Made by a program: the position numbers and the translations under genes. 64,000 nucleotides of DNA, taken from positions 1-64,000 of the forward strand of contig BGKB01000240.1 of NCBI GenBank assembly GCA_003116975.1, given 5' to 3'. The notes below the pieces were generated by a model. It did not search any database and had not been told where the DNA came from. It saw only the letters and a list, made by a program, of their open reading frames with translations. Positions 1 to 10,214 of the stretch are shown here, one piece after another; positions within the stretch are counted from its first letter, which is position 1; each line of letters begins with the position of its first letter. The stretch is from Aurantiochytrium sp. KH105. Its lineage: Eukaryota; Sar; Bigyra; Thraustochytrida; Thraustochytriidae.

Positions 1-250
1 GCAGGGTATTTCACCGGGAGGTTGATTTTCAAAAAATAATGCAGGGTCGGTCTCTTTGCTTTGCTGGAAAAATGGTGCATCACCACCACGTCTCGTTTGA
101 TGGGTTTTCATCAAAAGCATTCTGTTTGTTGGCTGCGATCAGCGGCCGATTTTTCTAAGATTCTCTAAGAAAAAGCTCCCGCGAGAGCGAGATGGGTTTG
201 CCTGCTACTAGATAGGAGCACAGCTTGGGTTCTTTTGATACGACAACAGA

Positions 251-269
251 CGTAGTACGTAGTACTACG
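251..269. repeat. short inverted repeat
   Basis: Seven-base arms CGTAGTA and TACTACG flank the five-base spacer CGTAG. It is 630 bp upstream of the nearest start codon and has no obvious role. Confidence 0.5.
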
Positions 270-591
270 GAGACTGGCTATGACCGCCACAGCCACTAGC
301 TCAAGCAAGCCTAGGCCTAATAGTAACAAGATGATCGATCACCAAGTGCGGTGCGGCTCGCCAATGAACTGCTTCTCCTCTGTACGAGTAAGCCTGCGAT
401 CCGGGCAATCAACCGGCAGTCAGCCAGAGGCACGATCAATGCCCCGACGCCACAGCCTGCCACTACTATACATACTTGTCACGGTGAGCAGCAGTGGCCA
501 GGATGATGGGTGGGTCAGATTGACCGCAGCGAGAGACGGTGCCGCTGGGCAATGTTGCTGTCCCATACCACGACACATCACGTTCATGGGC

Positions 592-592
<1 letters not shown>

Positions 593-642
<50 letters not shown>
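593..642. repeat. (TCAA)n microsatellite
   Basis: About twelve perfect tandem copies of TCAA in the gene-free 5' flank. Both overlapping plus-strand frames through it read Asn-Gln-Ser-Ile repeats, an artefact of the repeat. Confidence 0.95.
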
Positions 643-900
643 CACGGCCATAAGCTACAGCTTCATATACGGCTTTCTGTCGCAAGGAAGCTCAGAGGTT
701 TTGGTTGAACAAGGCAGGCGGGTAGATCCTTTCTGGCTTGACGCGCGGTGAAGCTCTTACGGGCGGCGTGGTGCAGGGCGCGCGAGGGAGCTTTGCGCGC
801 TTGTCGCCGCAGCGAACCAAGCGCCTGCTCGGGAAAAAGAAGAAAGGCTAAGTGGGAACGGGGACGACACATCTCATTCGCAAACCGGCAGACGGAAAGG

Positions 901-2817
901 ATGGACCTCGTGCGGGTGCTGGTGCTCGTGTGCTGCTGCCTGCTCAGCCTGGGCTCGTACTATTGCTTCGACCTGCCGGGCGCGCTGCCGGATGACTTTC
1001 GCAAGATCCTCGCGGAAAATGACCCGGGCAAGCAGGGCCTTTTCTACTCCATGTACAGCCTGCCCAACACCGTGCAGCCGTTTGTGGGCGGAATCGTCAT
1101 CGACAAGGTCCTCGGTCTCCGGCTAGGCGCCACCATTTGCTGTTCACTGGTGGCAATCGGGTGCGCGATTGTGGCCTTTGCAGCGAGCGTTCCTGCGTGG
1201 TCTGGCGCAAGCACGGCCTTCATCGTGGGCGTCTCTGGTCGCTTCGTGTTTGGTCTTGGCGGCGAGACGCTGGCCGTGTGCCAAAACGCCTTTTGCGCAA
1301 AATGGTTCCGTGGCGCTGACTTGGCCACCGCGTTTGCAATTGTACTGAGCTTTGCCCGCGTGGGAAGCGCAATAAACTTTGCCATCGAACCCAAGCTTGC
1401 GGCACAGTACAGCTTTTCGTTTGCCTTATGGGTAAGCGCGGGCTTTTGTGTGATCTCGCTGCTGTCATGCTTTCTCTTGAGCTTTCTCGACGCAAGGTAT
1501 GAGCATCTCACCGTCGAAGAAGACGAAGATGACGACGACGCATTTTTTGACATGGATGAACGTCTTGAGGAGTCTACGCGCGAGGAGAACGCGCCCAGGC
1601 TCCAGGAAGCCCTGCTGGAGAATGGTGACGCTGGTTTGCTCGAGGAACGTCTTCTTGGCGAGGGCGTGCGCCACGGCTCAGAGGGCGACCTGGACCTCCT
1701 CGCGAATCGGGCGCCCGTTGTAGAACGCACGCACCAGGGCGTGGACGCCAACAAGGCCACGGAGGGCGGCATTTGGTTCGCGCTCAAACAGGTCATTGGG
1801 CTGCGCGAGCTTCTCATTTATTTCATTTGCGTGCAGTTCTACGTTGCGGTTTTTGTCTTTATCGCGGTGGCATCCAAATTTCTCACCGATACCTACGATG
1901 ACGTTGATGCGGTCTCTGCGGGACTTCTTGTCTCCGTTCCGTACACGGTTAGCGCTATTGCCTCTCCTCTGCTGGGCATGACCATGGATAAGGTTGGTCG
2001 TGGTCTTCTCTTTGTCGGACTAGCCTGCCTCAGCCTTTTGGGCGTCCACGCCACGTTCGCGTTCATTCCGCATGCCGTCTCTCCCATGGGCGTGATGGTC
2101 TGGCTTGGTATCACGTATTCGACGTGTGCGGCCTCACTTTGGCCCATGATTGTAAGTTTCCCGTCGCTCTATTCTTGTGCAACGTGAAGGGAGAAAAAGA
2201 AGACATCAAAAACACTCCTTGTCGTCTTCCTGGCTTTCGCTGCGTGCTTTTCTTTTTTCTTTTTTCGTTCATGACTGACATTTTCTCTTGTTCTGCGTAT
2301 TGACGTCTGACGTACCGACGTACCAAATCTCTTTCGCTCGCGCGCAATATTAACGCATACTTGACCTGCACTTTAGGCTGTCGTCGTTGAATCCAAGTTT
2401 ATCAGCACAAGCTATGGGCTCATGATGAGCCTGCAGAACACAGGCCTCGCGTTGGCCCCGGCGATCGTCATGAAGCTCATTCCGGACCAAGGCAGCGACC
2501 CGGATACGATTGCGGCGAGCTACCGCACCATTGAACTCATTTTCTCTGCTTGCGCAGCCGGAGCGCTCCTGTGCACGGTTGTGCTCTACTTTGTGGACAT
2601 GCGTAGCGGAGGAGAGCTCAGCGCGCCAGCATCGTCGTCCGACGATACGCCCATGGCGGGCCGGCCCTCGCCGCGCATCAACCCGCTCAACCCGCGGGCA
2701 TCCCCTTTTCTCCGACGTGCATCCTTTCCCCCACCACGCGAGGCGGTGGCTCCCAGGACGCCGCACGCCGTGCGCCGAAAGTACTTTCGCAAGCTGCGCG
2801 TACAGGCCCACATTTAA
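901..2817 (+). CDS. MFSD1-like major facilitator transporter (2 exons)
   Basis: Multi-pass transporter of the major facilitator superfamily, closest in pattern to MFSD1, a lysosomal dipeptide exporter in animals; the substrate here is inference. The CDS is 901-2151 joined to 2377-2817, 563 aa. The intron 2152-2376 starts GTAAGT, ends TTTAG, lies between codons, and exon 2 continues directly with AVVVESKFISTSYGLMMSLQ, the conserved late-MFS stretch after WPMI. The N-terminal half has six hydrophobic segments including a family-like GRFVFGLGGE motif. The central loop (about residues 200-290) is acidic and hydrophilic. The second six-helix bundle runs from about 295 into exon 2. The C-terminal tail is Pro/Arg/Ser-rich and probably cytosolic. 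The ATG at 901 is the first Met before the first hydrophobic segment. Without splicing the frame stops at 2187. Confidence 0.88.
2152..2376 (+). other. spliceosomal intron in MFSD1-like gene
   Basis: It is 225 nt with donor GTAAGTTTCC and acceptor ACTTTAG, pyrimidine-rich inside, and in phase 0. Removing it restores the transporter frame into the 3' exon. Confidence 0.88.
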
Positions 2818-3578
2818 TTCTGAAACGAGCTTTCAAGCGATGGACGGAAAGGACGTATCGTATACTATCTCATGGCCTTGTCTCTTCCCCCCCCCCCCCC
2901 TCTTTTCTTGCGTCTTTCTTTCTCCTTTTACAACCTAGGCTGTATGCGCCAGCTGATGAAGAAAGCCAAGTCGAACTGACTTGTTCACATCGTGTCGTTT
3001 TTCTTCCTTTGTGTTTGCGCACAAATTTTCGCTGCCGCCGGCCCGGCACGCGCGAGAGCTGAGAGGAATTAGGTCTCTGCGTGTACAAAGCCTCTTGCAT
3101 GTTTCTCTTTTGCACAAGAGGAAGAGAAGCGCGTGGCAAGGGTTTATCCACTCGTTTCGTGATGCCATCGTTTTGCTCACACTGGTCAATTCATTTGCTC
3201 GCTCTCATTCCTTCAAACTTGCTTCCTCGTCGACGTCTCACCATCCTTGCTGCCTCGTGTTTGGTTCACTTGTATACTCTCATACCTACCTACTTTGCTG
3301 GATGCTTTATCCGCCCGCGACAGGGACAGCCAGCACCACGAACGTGCGCGCAAGCACAAATCGGAGCTCGCCACATTTGCCACGCGCAGGACCGCTGAGA
3401 GGATTCTCGTTTCCTTTACGCCGTTCAGCCAGCGAGAGGTGTGCGCACCTTCCTAGCATACTGTTACCAAGGTCCTACCGGGAGGAGGGAGTCAAGAGCG
3501 ACCGTGGAACGAGAGGCCTCGCAAGTTGTTGTTTTGCTCGCTGCACAGCCGTCGCCGCCGCAGCAAAACGCAAAAACG
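2818..3578. other. intergenic region, MFSD1-like to orphan gene
   Basis: It contains a poly-C run (about 2889-2902) and pyrimidine-rich stretches, presumably the 3' UTR of the upstream gene and the promoter/5' UTR of the next. Open frames through it are low-complexity and show no domain. Confidence 0.5.
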
Positions 3579-4331
3579 ATGGAGCAGCGGCAGGTGGTAG
3601 TACCAGGAAGCGCAGCGTGCGCCGTCGGGACCAGCTCGGACGGCAGGAGCGTCCCAGAGCTGCACAGCGCGTTGCTCGCCGCACAGCGCAGACTGCGCAC
3701 CGAGGACGCGACGGCGATCGTGCAGGAACTCCGCGCCGGACCGCAGTTCACGCGGCAGGTGCGCGCACGCCGATCTGCCGCGCAGACGCAGCAGAAGCGA
3801 CGTAGTACAGTGCGCAACGGCGCGAGAGGGACACAACGCTTGGTGTTTATCTCGGCGCAAGGCGTCGAGGACGCCGTGCTCGTGCGGAGACTCGAGGACA
3901 GTGTGCTAGCCAAAGCGCTCGTCATCTTGCCCGATAGCCACTGGACTGCCGTACATCCTATTCGACGAGCAGGACAGGCCGACGAGACCGCCGTGCGCCT
4001 CGCCGCTCAGGTCGTGGAGCTACTGCAGAAAAAGGAAGCGAATGGAACTCTCTTTTGGCTCGGTACCAGGCAAGGCAAAGGGCGCTCGTATGAAGAACTC
4101 TCGGAGTGGATTGCGAGCATGTCAGACCCGGCAACAGGAAACAGATATGCAGCGCTGCAGCTTGGCGCGACGTGGTGGCGTAGACGTTTCCCCGTGCCGA
4201 GCGTGCCGCCGCGGTACACGCGATCTGGGGAAAAGGTGGCACGCAATGTGCTGAGTACGAGCTGTGAGCCGTCGAGTCTTTTGGAGCTCCTGCACCAAAG
4301 CAATCCGCAAGTGTTTCAATTCATGACATGA
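3579..4331 (+). CDS. orphan protein, 250 aa
   Basis: I do not recognise this protein. It starts at the ATG at 3579 (MEQRQVVVPG) and ends in FMT. An open frame extends 46 codons upstream to 3441, but the composition there looks like UTR. Residues 1-80 are Arg/Ala/Gln-rich. Residues 85-220 look globular, with alternating hydrophobic pattern (RLVFISAQGVEDAVLVRRLE, ALVILPD) and a possible alpha/beta core, followed by a Trp/Arg-rich stretch (GATWWRRRFPVP). There is no signal peptide or membrane segment. It is tail-to-tail with the DAHP synthase (260 bp apart). It is judged a gene from its balanced composition and isolated position. Confidence 0.55.
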   Translation: MEQRQVVVPGSAACAVGTSSDGRSVPELHSALLAAQRRLRTEDATAIVQELRAGPQFTRQVRARRSAAQTQQKRRSTVRNGARGTQRLVFISAQGVEDAVLVRRLEDSVLAKALVILPDSHWTAVHPIRRAGQADETAVRLAAQVVELLQKKEANGTLFWLGTRQGKGRSYEELSEWIASMSDPATGNRYAALQLGATWWRRRFPVPSVPPRYTRSGEKVARNVLSTSCEPSSLLELLHQSNPQVFQFMT

Positions 4332-4590
4332 CGTCGACATTTATAAAGTAAAAGAAACCTGTATATACCTGGAGACGAATGGCTTGAAAAGACACCATTA
4401 TCTTTCGAGCTTGCGAATCGAGGGAGAGCGTAAAGTGGAAAGGAAGGATTGAGGAAGAGAGAGAGTGCGTGTGTATGAAAGAGAAAAAAAAAGGTCAAGT
4501 TTCGACTTCGACTTCAGATGCTGATGCCGAATCGACTTCGAGCGGGCTCCCAACATCTGACGTTAGATAAGAAAGAGAAAGAGAAAGACT

Positions 4591-5709
4591 TTACTTGGAG
4601 GCGGCCTCACGGCGCTTCTGCACAGCGGCGGCGAGACCCTGGAGAACCTCCTTGGTGGTGGCGATGTCGACGCAGGCATCGGTGATGGAGACACCATGCT
4701 TGAGGGTCGCGGGGTCGGTCTTGCCAATATCCATGGACTGTTTGCCCTCGTTGATGTTGGACTCGATCATGAGACCAGCAATAGACTGGCTGCCGCTGGC
4801 AATCTGCTCGGCGAGATCCGCGGCGACCTTGGGCTGGTTCTTGTGGTCCTTGTTGGAGTTACCGTGGCTGCAGTCGACCATGATGCGGGCGTTGATCTTG
4901 GCCTTATCAAGGAGAGCCTGGCAAGACTCAATGTGTTCCTTCTCGTAGTTGGGTCCGGTGCTGCCGCCGCGGAGGATGATGTGCGAAGACTCGTTACCCG
5001 TGGTGGAGACAATGGCGGCCAGACCCTGCTCAGTGACCCCGAGGAAGCTGTGCGGGTTGGACGCGGAGCTAATGGCGTCGACAGCCATCTGCACGCTGCC
5101 ACCAGTGCCGTTCTTGAAGCCAATCGGGCACGAAAGACCGGAGGCGAGCTCGCGGTGAATCTGGCTCTCGGTGGTGCGCGCCCCGATGGCGCCCCAGGTG
5201 ATGAGGTCAGAGGTAAACTGCGGCGAGATGGAGTCGAGGAACTCGGTGCCCACGGGGAGGCCGAGGGTGTTGATGTCGAGAAGGAGCTGACGGGCGATGC
5301 GGAGGCCCTTGTTGATGTTAAAGGTGCCATTGAGGTCCGGATCGTTAATGAGGCCCTTCCAGCCGACGGTGGTGCGGGGCTTCTCAAAGTACACGCGCAT
5401 GACGACAAAGATGTCCTTGGCGAACTCCTCCTGGAGCTTCTTGAGCTCCCGGGCGTACTCCATGGCGAGCTCGGTGTTGTGGATCGAGCACGGGCCGACG
5501 ACAACCATGATGCGGTCGTCGGTGCCGTCGATGATCTTGGCGGCGACGGAGCGCGCCTCGTGGATCTGCTTGGCCAGCTCCTGGCTCACGGCCATCTCCT
5601 CGCTCAGAATTGCTGGCGGGATAAGGGGTCGGAGCTTGAGGACGCGGACATCCCTGGTCGGCCCGGCCTCGCCGCCATTGAGCTCTTCGGTGGCCTTGCG
5701 CTTGGACAT
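4591..5709 (-). CDS. 3-deoxy-7-phosphoheptulonate (DAHP) synthase, class I
   Basis: Condenses phosphoenolpyruvate with erythrose 4-phosphate, the first step of the shikimate pathway to aromatic amino acids. The 372-aa protein matches the length of the fungal/bacterial AroFGH-type (class I alpha) enzymes. Visible family motifs in order are VVVGPCSIHN (about 68-77), MRVYFEKPRTTVGWKGLIND (substrate-binding, about 104-123), PVGTEFLD, GARTTESQIHRELASGL, GFKNGTGG, the HIILRGG block, and VDCSHGNSNKDH (metal site). The last includes the Cys-Ser-His-Gly-Asn signature. The start is the ATG at 5709. There is no obvious targeting peptide, so it is probably cytosolic. The N-terminal 15-20 residues resemble the regulatory extension of feedback-sensitive isozymes, but which amino acid inhibits it cannot be read from sequence. 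A CAAG/CTTG repeat lies 50-100 bp upstream. Confidence 0.95.
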   Translation of the reverse strand: MSKRKATEELNGGEAGPTRDVRVLKLRPLIPPAILSEEMAVSQELAKQIHEARSVAAKIIDGTDDRIMVVVGPCSIHNTELAMEYARELKKLQEEFAKDIFVVMRVYFEKPRTTVGWKGLINDPDLNGTFNINKGLRIARQLLLDINTLGLPVGTEFLDSISPQFTSDLITWGAIGARTTESQIHRELASGLSCPIGFKNGTGGSVQMAVDAISSASNPHSFLGVTEQGLAAIVSTTGNESSHIILRGGSTGPNYEKEHIESCQALLDKAKINARIMVDCSHGNSNKDHKNQPKVAADLAEQIASGSQSIAGLMIESNINEGKQSMDIGKTDPATLKHGVSITDACVDIATTKEVLQGLAAAVQKRREAASK

Positions 5710-5756
5710 CTTGCTCTGCTCCGAGCTCTGTGTGCTGCTCCTGCTCCTGCTCCTGC

Positions 5757-5812
5757 TCTTGCTTCCTTGCTTGCTGGCTGGCTTGCTTGCTTGCTTGTTT
5801 GCTTGCTGTTCC
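5757..5812. repeat. imperfect (GCTT)n tract upstream of DAHP synthase
   Basis: Degenerate GCTT/GGCT tetranucleotide repeat 48-103 bp upstream of the minus-strand start codon at 5709, reading CAAG on the coding strand. Similar tracts precede several other genes in the window. Confidence 0.85.
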
Positions 5813-6618
5813 TGGCTCCGTCTCGTTTCTGCTCTGCCGCCGCCTGCCTCTGGCCTCCACGTGCGGCCCTGGTGCGCCCGCCTCTTGTCTTTTGCAAGGC
5901 TTGCCGGAGTGCGCCAGCACCACTACTTGCTCGCCTGCCCGCCCGCTAGGCCTGCTCCTAGTGCCCGCCTAGGCAGCCGCCGCCTCCAACTCAGCAAGCA
6001 CAACAAGCGCGATGCGATGCGGGGCGGTGCAGGGCAGTGCATTACCTGTTAGTACTGCAGTTCGTTAGTAGTTAGGAGCGGCGCGCGCGGCAGGAAGGAG
6101 TCGAGCAGAGGCGGCGCGGCCCGAGTAGGAACAAGCTGCTCGGCGGGCGGCCGAGGTGTTTGTGCGCGCAGCGACCGCACGCGGCAACAGGCAGAGGCAG
6201 ACAGGACAGTGCGGAGCGAGCAAAGCAGACAGAAGGAGGGAGGGAGGCCTGGGCTCGGAGGGAGCGGGATCTCCGTGCGTTCATTTCACGCTTTCATTCA
6301 CATCACATCACGCGCTCATCCATTCCTTTTCATTCACTCAATCCTTTTCATTCATTCATGCATTCTGGCTGGCTGGCTGGCTGGTCGAGTTTGCAGTGCA
6401 GTGCAGTGCAGTGGAGTGCAGTGGCCAGGTGGGTGGGTGGTTGGCAGGCAAGACCGAGGTGCGTGCTAGGAGGATTTCTTTTCTTGGCTTGGCTCCGCGC
6501 AAGCCAAGCCTCTGCCTGCACTGCTTAGCTGCTGGCAACGGGGTTCGCGCGGCCACTGTCGGCGGGAAGGAATGCAGCCGAGGGAGGGCTCGCTCGCTAT
6601 GATGCCACGCATTACTTC

Positions 6619-6666
6619 TGCTCTTGCTCTTGCTCTTGCTCTTGCTCTTGCTCTTGCTCTTGCTCT
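6619..6666. repeat. (TGCTCT)n hexanucleotide microsatellite
   Basis: Eight perfect tandem copies of TGCTCT in the gene-poor spacer. Confidence 0.95.
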
Positions 6667-8543
6667 TTCCTTGCTCTGCTCTGGTTGGCGCGGCGTGGCG
6701 CGAGGCACGAGCGAGGGAGGGAGGGAGGGAGCGAGCAAGTGCACTTCGGCCCGGACCGACCCCGCCAGGATCGATTGCGCTGTTGCAGAAACTCTGCTCA
6801 CGACAACAAGTGCGCGCGCATGCACTCGGCCTGCTGCTGCTGCTGCTAGGCTCAGCTAGCTATGGAGAGGGACGGCGGATTCACAGTGGGCTGATCATTG
6901 TGGCCACGAAGATGCGGCCGCGTGGCATCGGCATTAACATTGGCATTGGCGGGCGACTGCGAGCTTTCGCTTCCATGGTAGCAAGGTGCAGCTGGCTGGC
7001 TGGCTGGCTGGCATGGCAAGCAGCCGCGGCGAGCTTTCTGAAGCAAAGACGCCATCTTGCTGCTTCATTCAGCCTGCGTGGACTGGTGAGATTCAATGCA
7101 ATGCCATGGAGGTGGCGTACGCGGTCGCTTGGCAGAGAGGTGTGTCGATCGCTTGCTTGGTCACTGCAGCTGGCCGGTGTGGCTGCTGACCGTCTCACGG
7201 TCGGAGAGCACTTGATGTATTTTACGAAGCAGAGTAATAGGTGCTACTGGCACTCGTGGCAGCCATGATGAGGATCTCGATCGCCAAAGCATAGGTCTAG
7301 CTGCTGCTGCTGCTGCAGCTGCAGCTGCCCTGCAGGCAGCTGCAGGGCACTGCCACATCTGCCCCAAAAAGGAAAAGCATCCTTGCAGTGCAGTGGTGGC
7401 TTCATCTCTTCCAGCGCCTTGCCGCTGCACTGCAACTGCCGGCGCGCCGAGCCCGCAACGCCGCACTGCTTGCTCAACTGTGCCCCGCTTCCTGCTTCTC
7501 CGACAATCTCCCTGCCGTCAACTGCAAGAGCGCATCCCTATACGCTCATCCGTCCACGCCTGTGTTTGTTCGCGGCAGTGCAGACGAGTCGCCTCCTCTC
7601 CGCGTCGCCGCCGACAACAGCGACATCCTGCGACGACGCGGTTCGACAACCGAAGCGACAGCGGCCATGGCGGCAAGCGAGCTCCTCGCCTCGCTCAAGC
7701 TCGCAGGACGCGGAGTCCTCGTAGTCCTCGTAGCCGCAGGATTTCCGCCGTAGTGGTGGTCGCGCGGGTTCTGGGGAACGCGGGGTCCCCGAGGGGTGTG
7801 CGCCTCGCTTGGTCCGGTCCGTTCTCCGAGACGCCGAGGCGTTCCGGAACGGGGAATGCGGGGAATGGCGATCGACGCCGAGTGGAAAAAGGAGGGCGGG
7901 CGTTGTGCTGCTGCAGCTGCCAGCCACCATCAACTGACTGCGATGATTGATCTCTGATTGATCTCTGCGCGGGCGGCCCAGGTCTGGCTCGTGATGGCCA
8001 CGCTGCGCGTATGCTGCTGTTATTTTTTTGATGCGTTGCCGGTGCGGGATTTTTTCGCGCGGCCCGCATGCTCGAGATCGCCAGCTTCAACAGCCTCTCG
8101 AGATCGCTGGGGGGTCCTTGTTTTGGTTTTTTCCCTTCTCTGCTTGCACAGCTTGGGGTCATGGTGGTCGTTGGGTTGGCAGTGTTTATTTTTTCCATTT
8201 GTCAGTTGGCGTGGAGTGGCCTTGGCTTGACATACACCACCAGCCAGACGGTGCGACTCCAGTCCTTGGCCTAGGCATAGGTATAGCTCGGACGTTTTGT
8301 CTTCTCTTGTCTCGTCTTGTCCATCACTGCTAGCAGCGCAGTGCCTCTGACCCGTGGCCATGGCTGCTTGATTGATTGCTGGTCCAAGGATGCGACTTCA
8401 AGTTAGCCAAGGTGCGAGCTGGCTGAGCTGCCATGGCTGCCGCGAATGACATTTAGTTGACTTGCCGCTTACGTTGATTTGACTTGACTTCAACTTTCTT
8501 TCATTTTCACCAGCCAGGCAGCGTTGACTATCCCTGGATAATT

Positions 8544-8566
8544 TTGGTTACCTATTTGGTAACCAA
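8544..8566. repeat. palindrome near possible transposon edge
   Basis: Nine-base inverted arms TTGGTTACC and GGTAACCAA are separated by TATTT. Local GC content drops here and stays low up to the transposase relic, so this could be a terminal or subterminal repeat of the element. Only one end is visible, so the link is inference. Confidence 0.45.
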
Positions 8567-8796
8567 ATAGTCGGAAAAACTTAGTTAGTCCGATGAGGGG
8601 TATTTGAATACGACTTCAGTAACGCAAATGGACGTTTCGTTTTCAAAAATCAGCTTTGATACATTGCACTTCGAGCTTGGAGGTCAGAAACGTCTGAGAT
8701 GCTCCCTGAGTTTTGCCGTTCATTTTGAAGTCTTTGTTTGGTTTCTCCGTCCAGCATAATTTTTGAAATTTTCTCTCGCGCAAGTGATCTCGGTGA

Positions 8797-8832
8797 GAAT
8801 GGTGGTTAGGATGGTGGTTAGGATGGTGGTTG
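8797..8832. repeat. 12-bp direct repeat x3
   Basis: Three tandem copies of GRATGGTGGTTA, with one mismatch in the first and one at the end of the third copy, in the presumed 5' part of the transposon relic. Confidence 0.85.
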
Positions 8833-8978
8833 GACGGATCTTCTCGCAGACTACGATCGTTTGGCGCGCGTGGAGGCGAGAGCAACGCACGCGGGGAAGA
8901 GAGAGTGATCGCGCACGGAGGACATTGGGTGCGCAGAGGCTGACAAGGTGGCACTGTTGAGTCGTGGCAAGAAGGGAG

Positions 8979-9947
8979 ATGGACGAGGCGGTCGACGAAG
9001 CCTTCCCTGATGCCGTTTGGGATTACTTTGAACGTGACGACGACGGGGATGACAGCTCGCATTCTTCCGCTGACGAGGAGGCTGACGAGGAGGCTGATGA
9101 GGCCTTCGTTGTCAATGGCCGTGGACAGTGAAATTACGAGTCTTAGTCACTACGTGGCTCAGAGTATCATGGAGACCGTCAAGGGCTTGTTCGCGGTATG
9201 AATATGGTCTCTATTGACTACAACCCTGCCAACTCCATTTTGTTCGACAAAGTGCAAAGAGAAACTCCTGTGCTTCTTAAAAGAGCGCGCAATGCGCTCA
9301 ACCTCTCCGCTGATGGGGAGATCACAGCACTTGATGCCTTTCGAATCGCTCTCCCGCCAACTTTCATTGCGTTGCTTGTGCAGTGGCTGTCTCAGGTTCT
9401 ACGGGACTCCAATGCCCGCTTTGGTGTGACCGGAAGCGATGTGTGGGGGTTCATAATGACCCAAATCATCCTGCGCGCCACACATCAGACCTTCAGGAGG
9501 CTCGAAAGCGGAAGATCGAATTTGCATCAGAAGTGTGCGATCTTCATCCAAGGCTACCGCCGCGTTCGAAAAGCAATGGGCCTCGATCGTCCAAACAGAG
9601 AGAAAGATATGGCTGACGGGACATCTTCAGCTGCTTTCTCGATGAGCAGGCATCTTTACGATGTGGAGGAGGCTGCGAGATCTCACTGGGTACGTATGTT
9701 TTTCGTTCCTAGTGTCACGTGGGTTGATCTCGATGACGATAAGCTCCCATTTAGCTCCAAAGCTTTCGAAAAATTTGGTGTTCGCCTTACGCCTACCAAA
9801 CGCAGAAAAGGACAACCTGTCGTACATGTTGTCGCCTCCATTACCACGGGTTTCATCGTCCAGACGTGGGTTGAGTCTCTCAGAAGACAGCTGCACAGCG
9901 TTATTGAGCTTGCTGTTCGTGNCGCGCTATCCAGGGCTATGAGCTGA
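8979..9947 (+). pseudogene. decayed DDE (PiggyBac-like) transposase fragment
   Basis: An acidic 50-codon frame (8979-9131, MDEAVDEAFPDAVWDYFERD, Asp/Glu-rich) resembles the N-terminal leader of PiggyBac-type transposases. A one-frame shift follows (about 9124-9200 reads DSEITSLSHYVAQSIMETVK). The main 249-codon frame from ATG 9198 is back in the original phase. It contains TWVDLDDDKLPFSSKAFEKF followed by a Lys/Arg-rich block and VVHVVASITTGFIVQTW, which has the spacing of the first catalytic Asp region of the DDE_Tnp_1_7 family (catalytic residue not assigned with certainty). The frame meets the ambiguous base n at 9922 and stops eight codons later, so at least half of the catalytic domain is absent. 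It is either a truncated relic or cut by an assembly join. GC content is lower than in neighbouring genes. The family assignment is by motif memory only. Confidence 0.5.
9922..9922. other. ambiguous base, possible assembly join
   Basis: The only n in the window. AT-richer transposon-like sequence lies to the left, and CACG/CTCG-repeat 5' flank of the DEK gene to the right begins within about 70 bp. Confidence 0.6.
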
Positions 9948-9994
9948 GTTGGGTTGGATCTTTTTGCCGCAAACAATCTTCTCTCGATTAGATA

Positions 9995-10080
9995 GGCTCA
10001 CGCACGCACGCACGCTCGCTCGCTCGCTCGCTCGTCCGCTCGCTCGCGCAAGCGCACGCACGCACGCGCGCACGGGAGCG
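9995..10080. repeat. (CACG/GCTC)n tract upstream of DEK-like gene
   Basis: Mixed tetranucleotide runs (CACG then GCTC then CACG) 135-220 bp upstream of the start at 10215. Confidence 0.85.
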
Positions 10081-10214
10081 TCGACCTCGCGCGCAAGCCT
10101 AACCCGCCCGCCCGCGCGCGCGCCCGCGCGCACGCAAGAGCACCGCGCGGAGGACAAGACAAGAGACAAGACTAGAGACCCGCGCGCGAACGCGACCTCG
10201 GACTCGTTGAGACC

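Larger units (their letters stand above)
1..900. other. 5' flank without recognisable gene
   Basis: I see no convincing coding region here. It holds an imperfect palindrome at 251-269, a TCAA microsatellite at 593-642, and the immediate upstream region of the transporter gene starting at 901. An open frame continues in phase upstream of 901 to about 748 but has no ATG, so it is probably 5' UTR. Confidence 0.6.
5710..8540. other. gene-poor, microsatellite-rich spacer
   Basis: About 2.8 kb with no credible gene. It is filled with short tandem runs: CTCCTG and GCTT repeats (about 5730-5815), GGCT and GCAGT repeats (6365-6425), TGCTCT repeat (6619-6666), CTG runs (6830-6848 and about 7302-7345) and paired GC-rich direct repeats. 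Open frames on both strands are repeat translations (Leu-, Cys- or Gln-rich). The first few hundred bases are likely the DAHP synthase promoter and 5' UTR. Confidence 0.6.

Noticed and set aside
4696-5949. 417-codon plus-strand open frame
   Set aside because: Antisense of DAHP synthase; its end runs into a Leu/Cys repeat from the GCTT tract.
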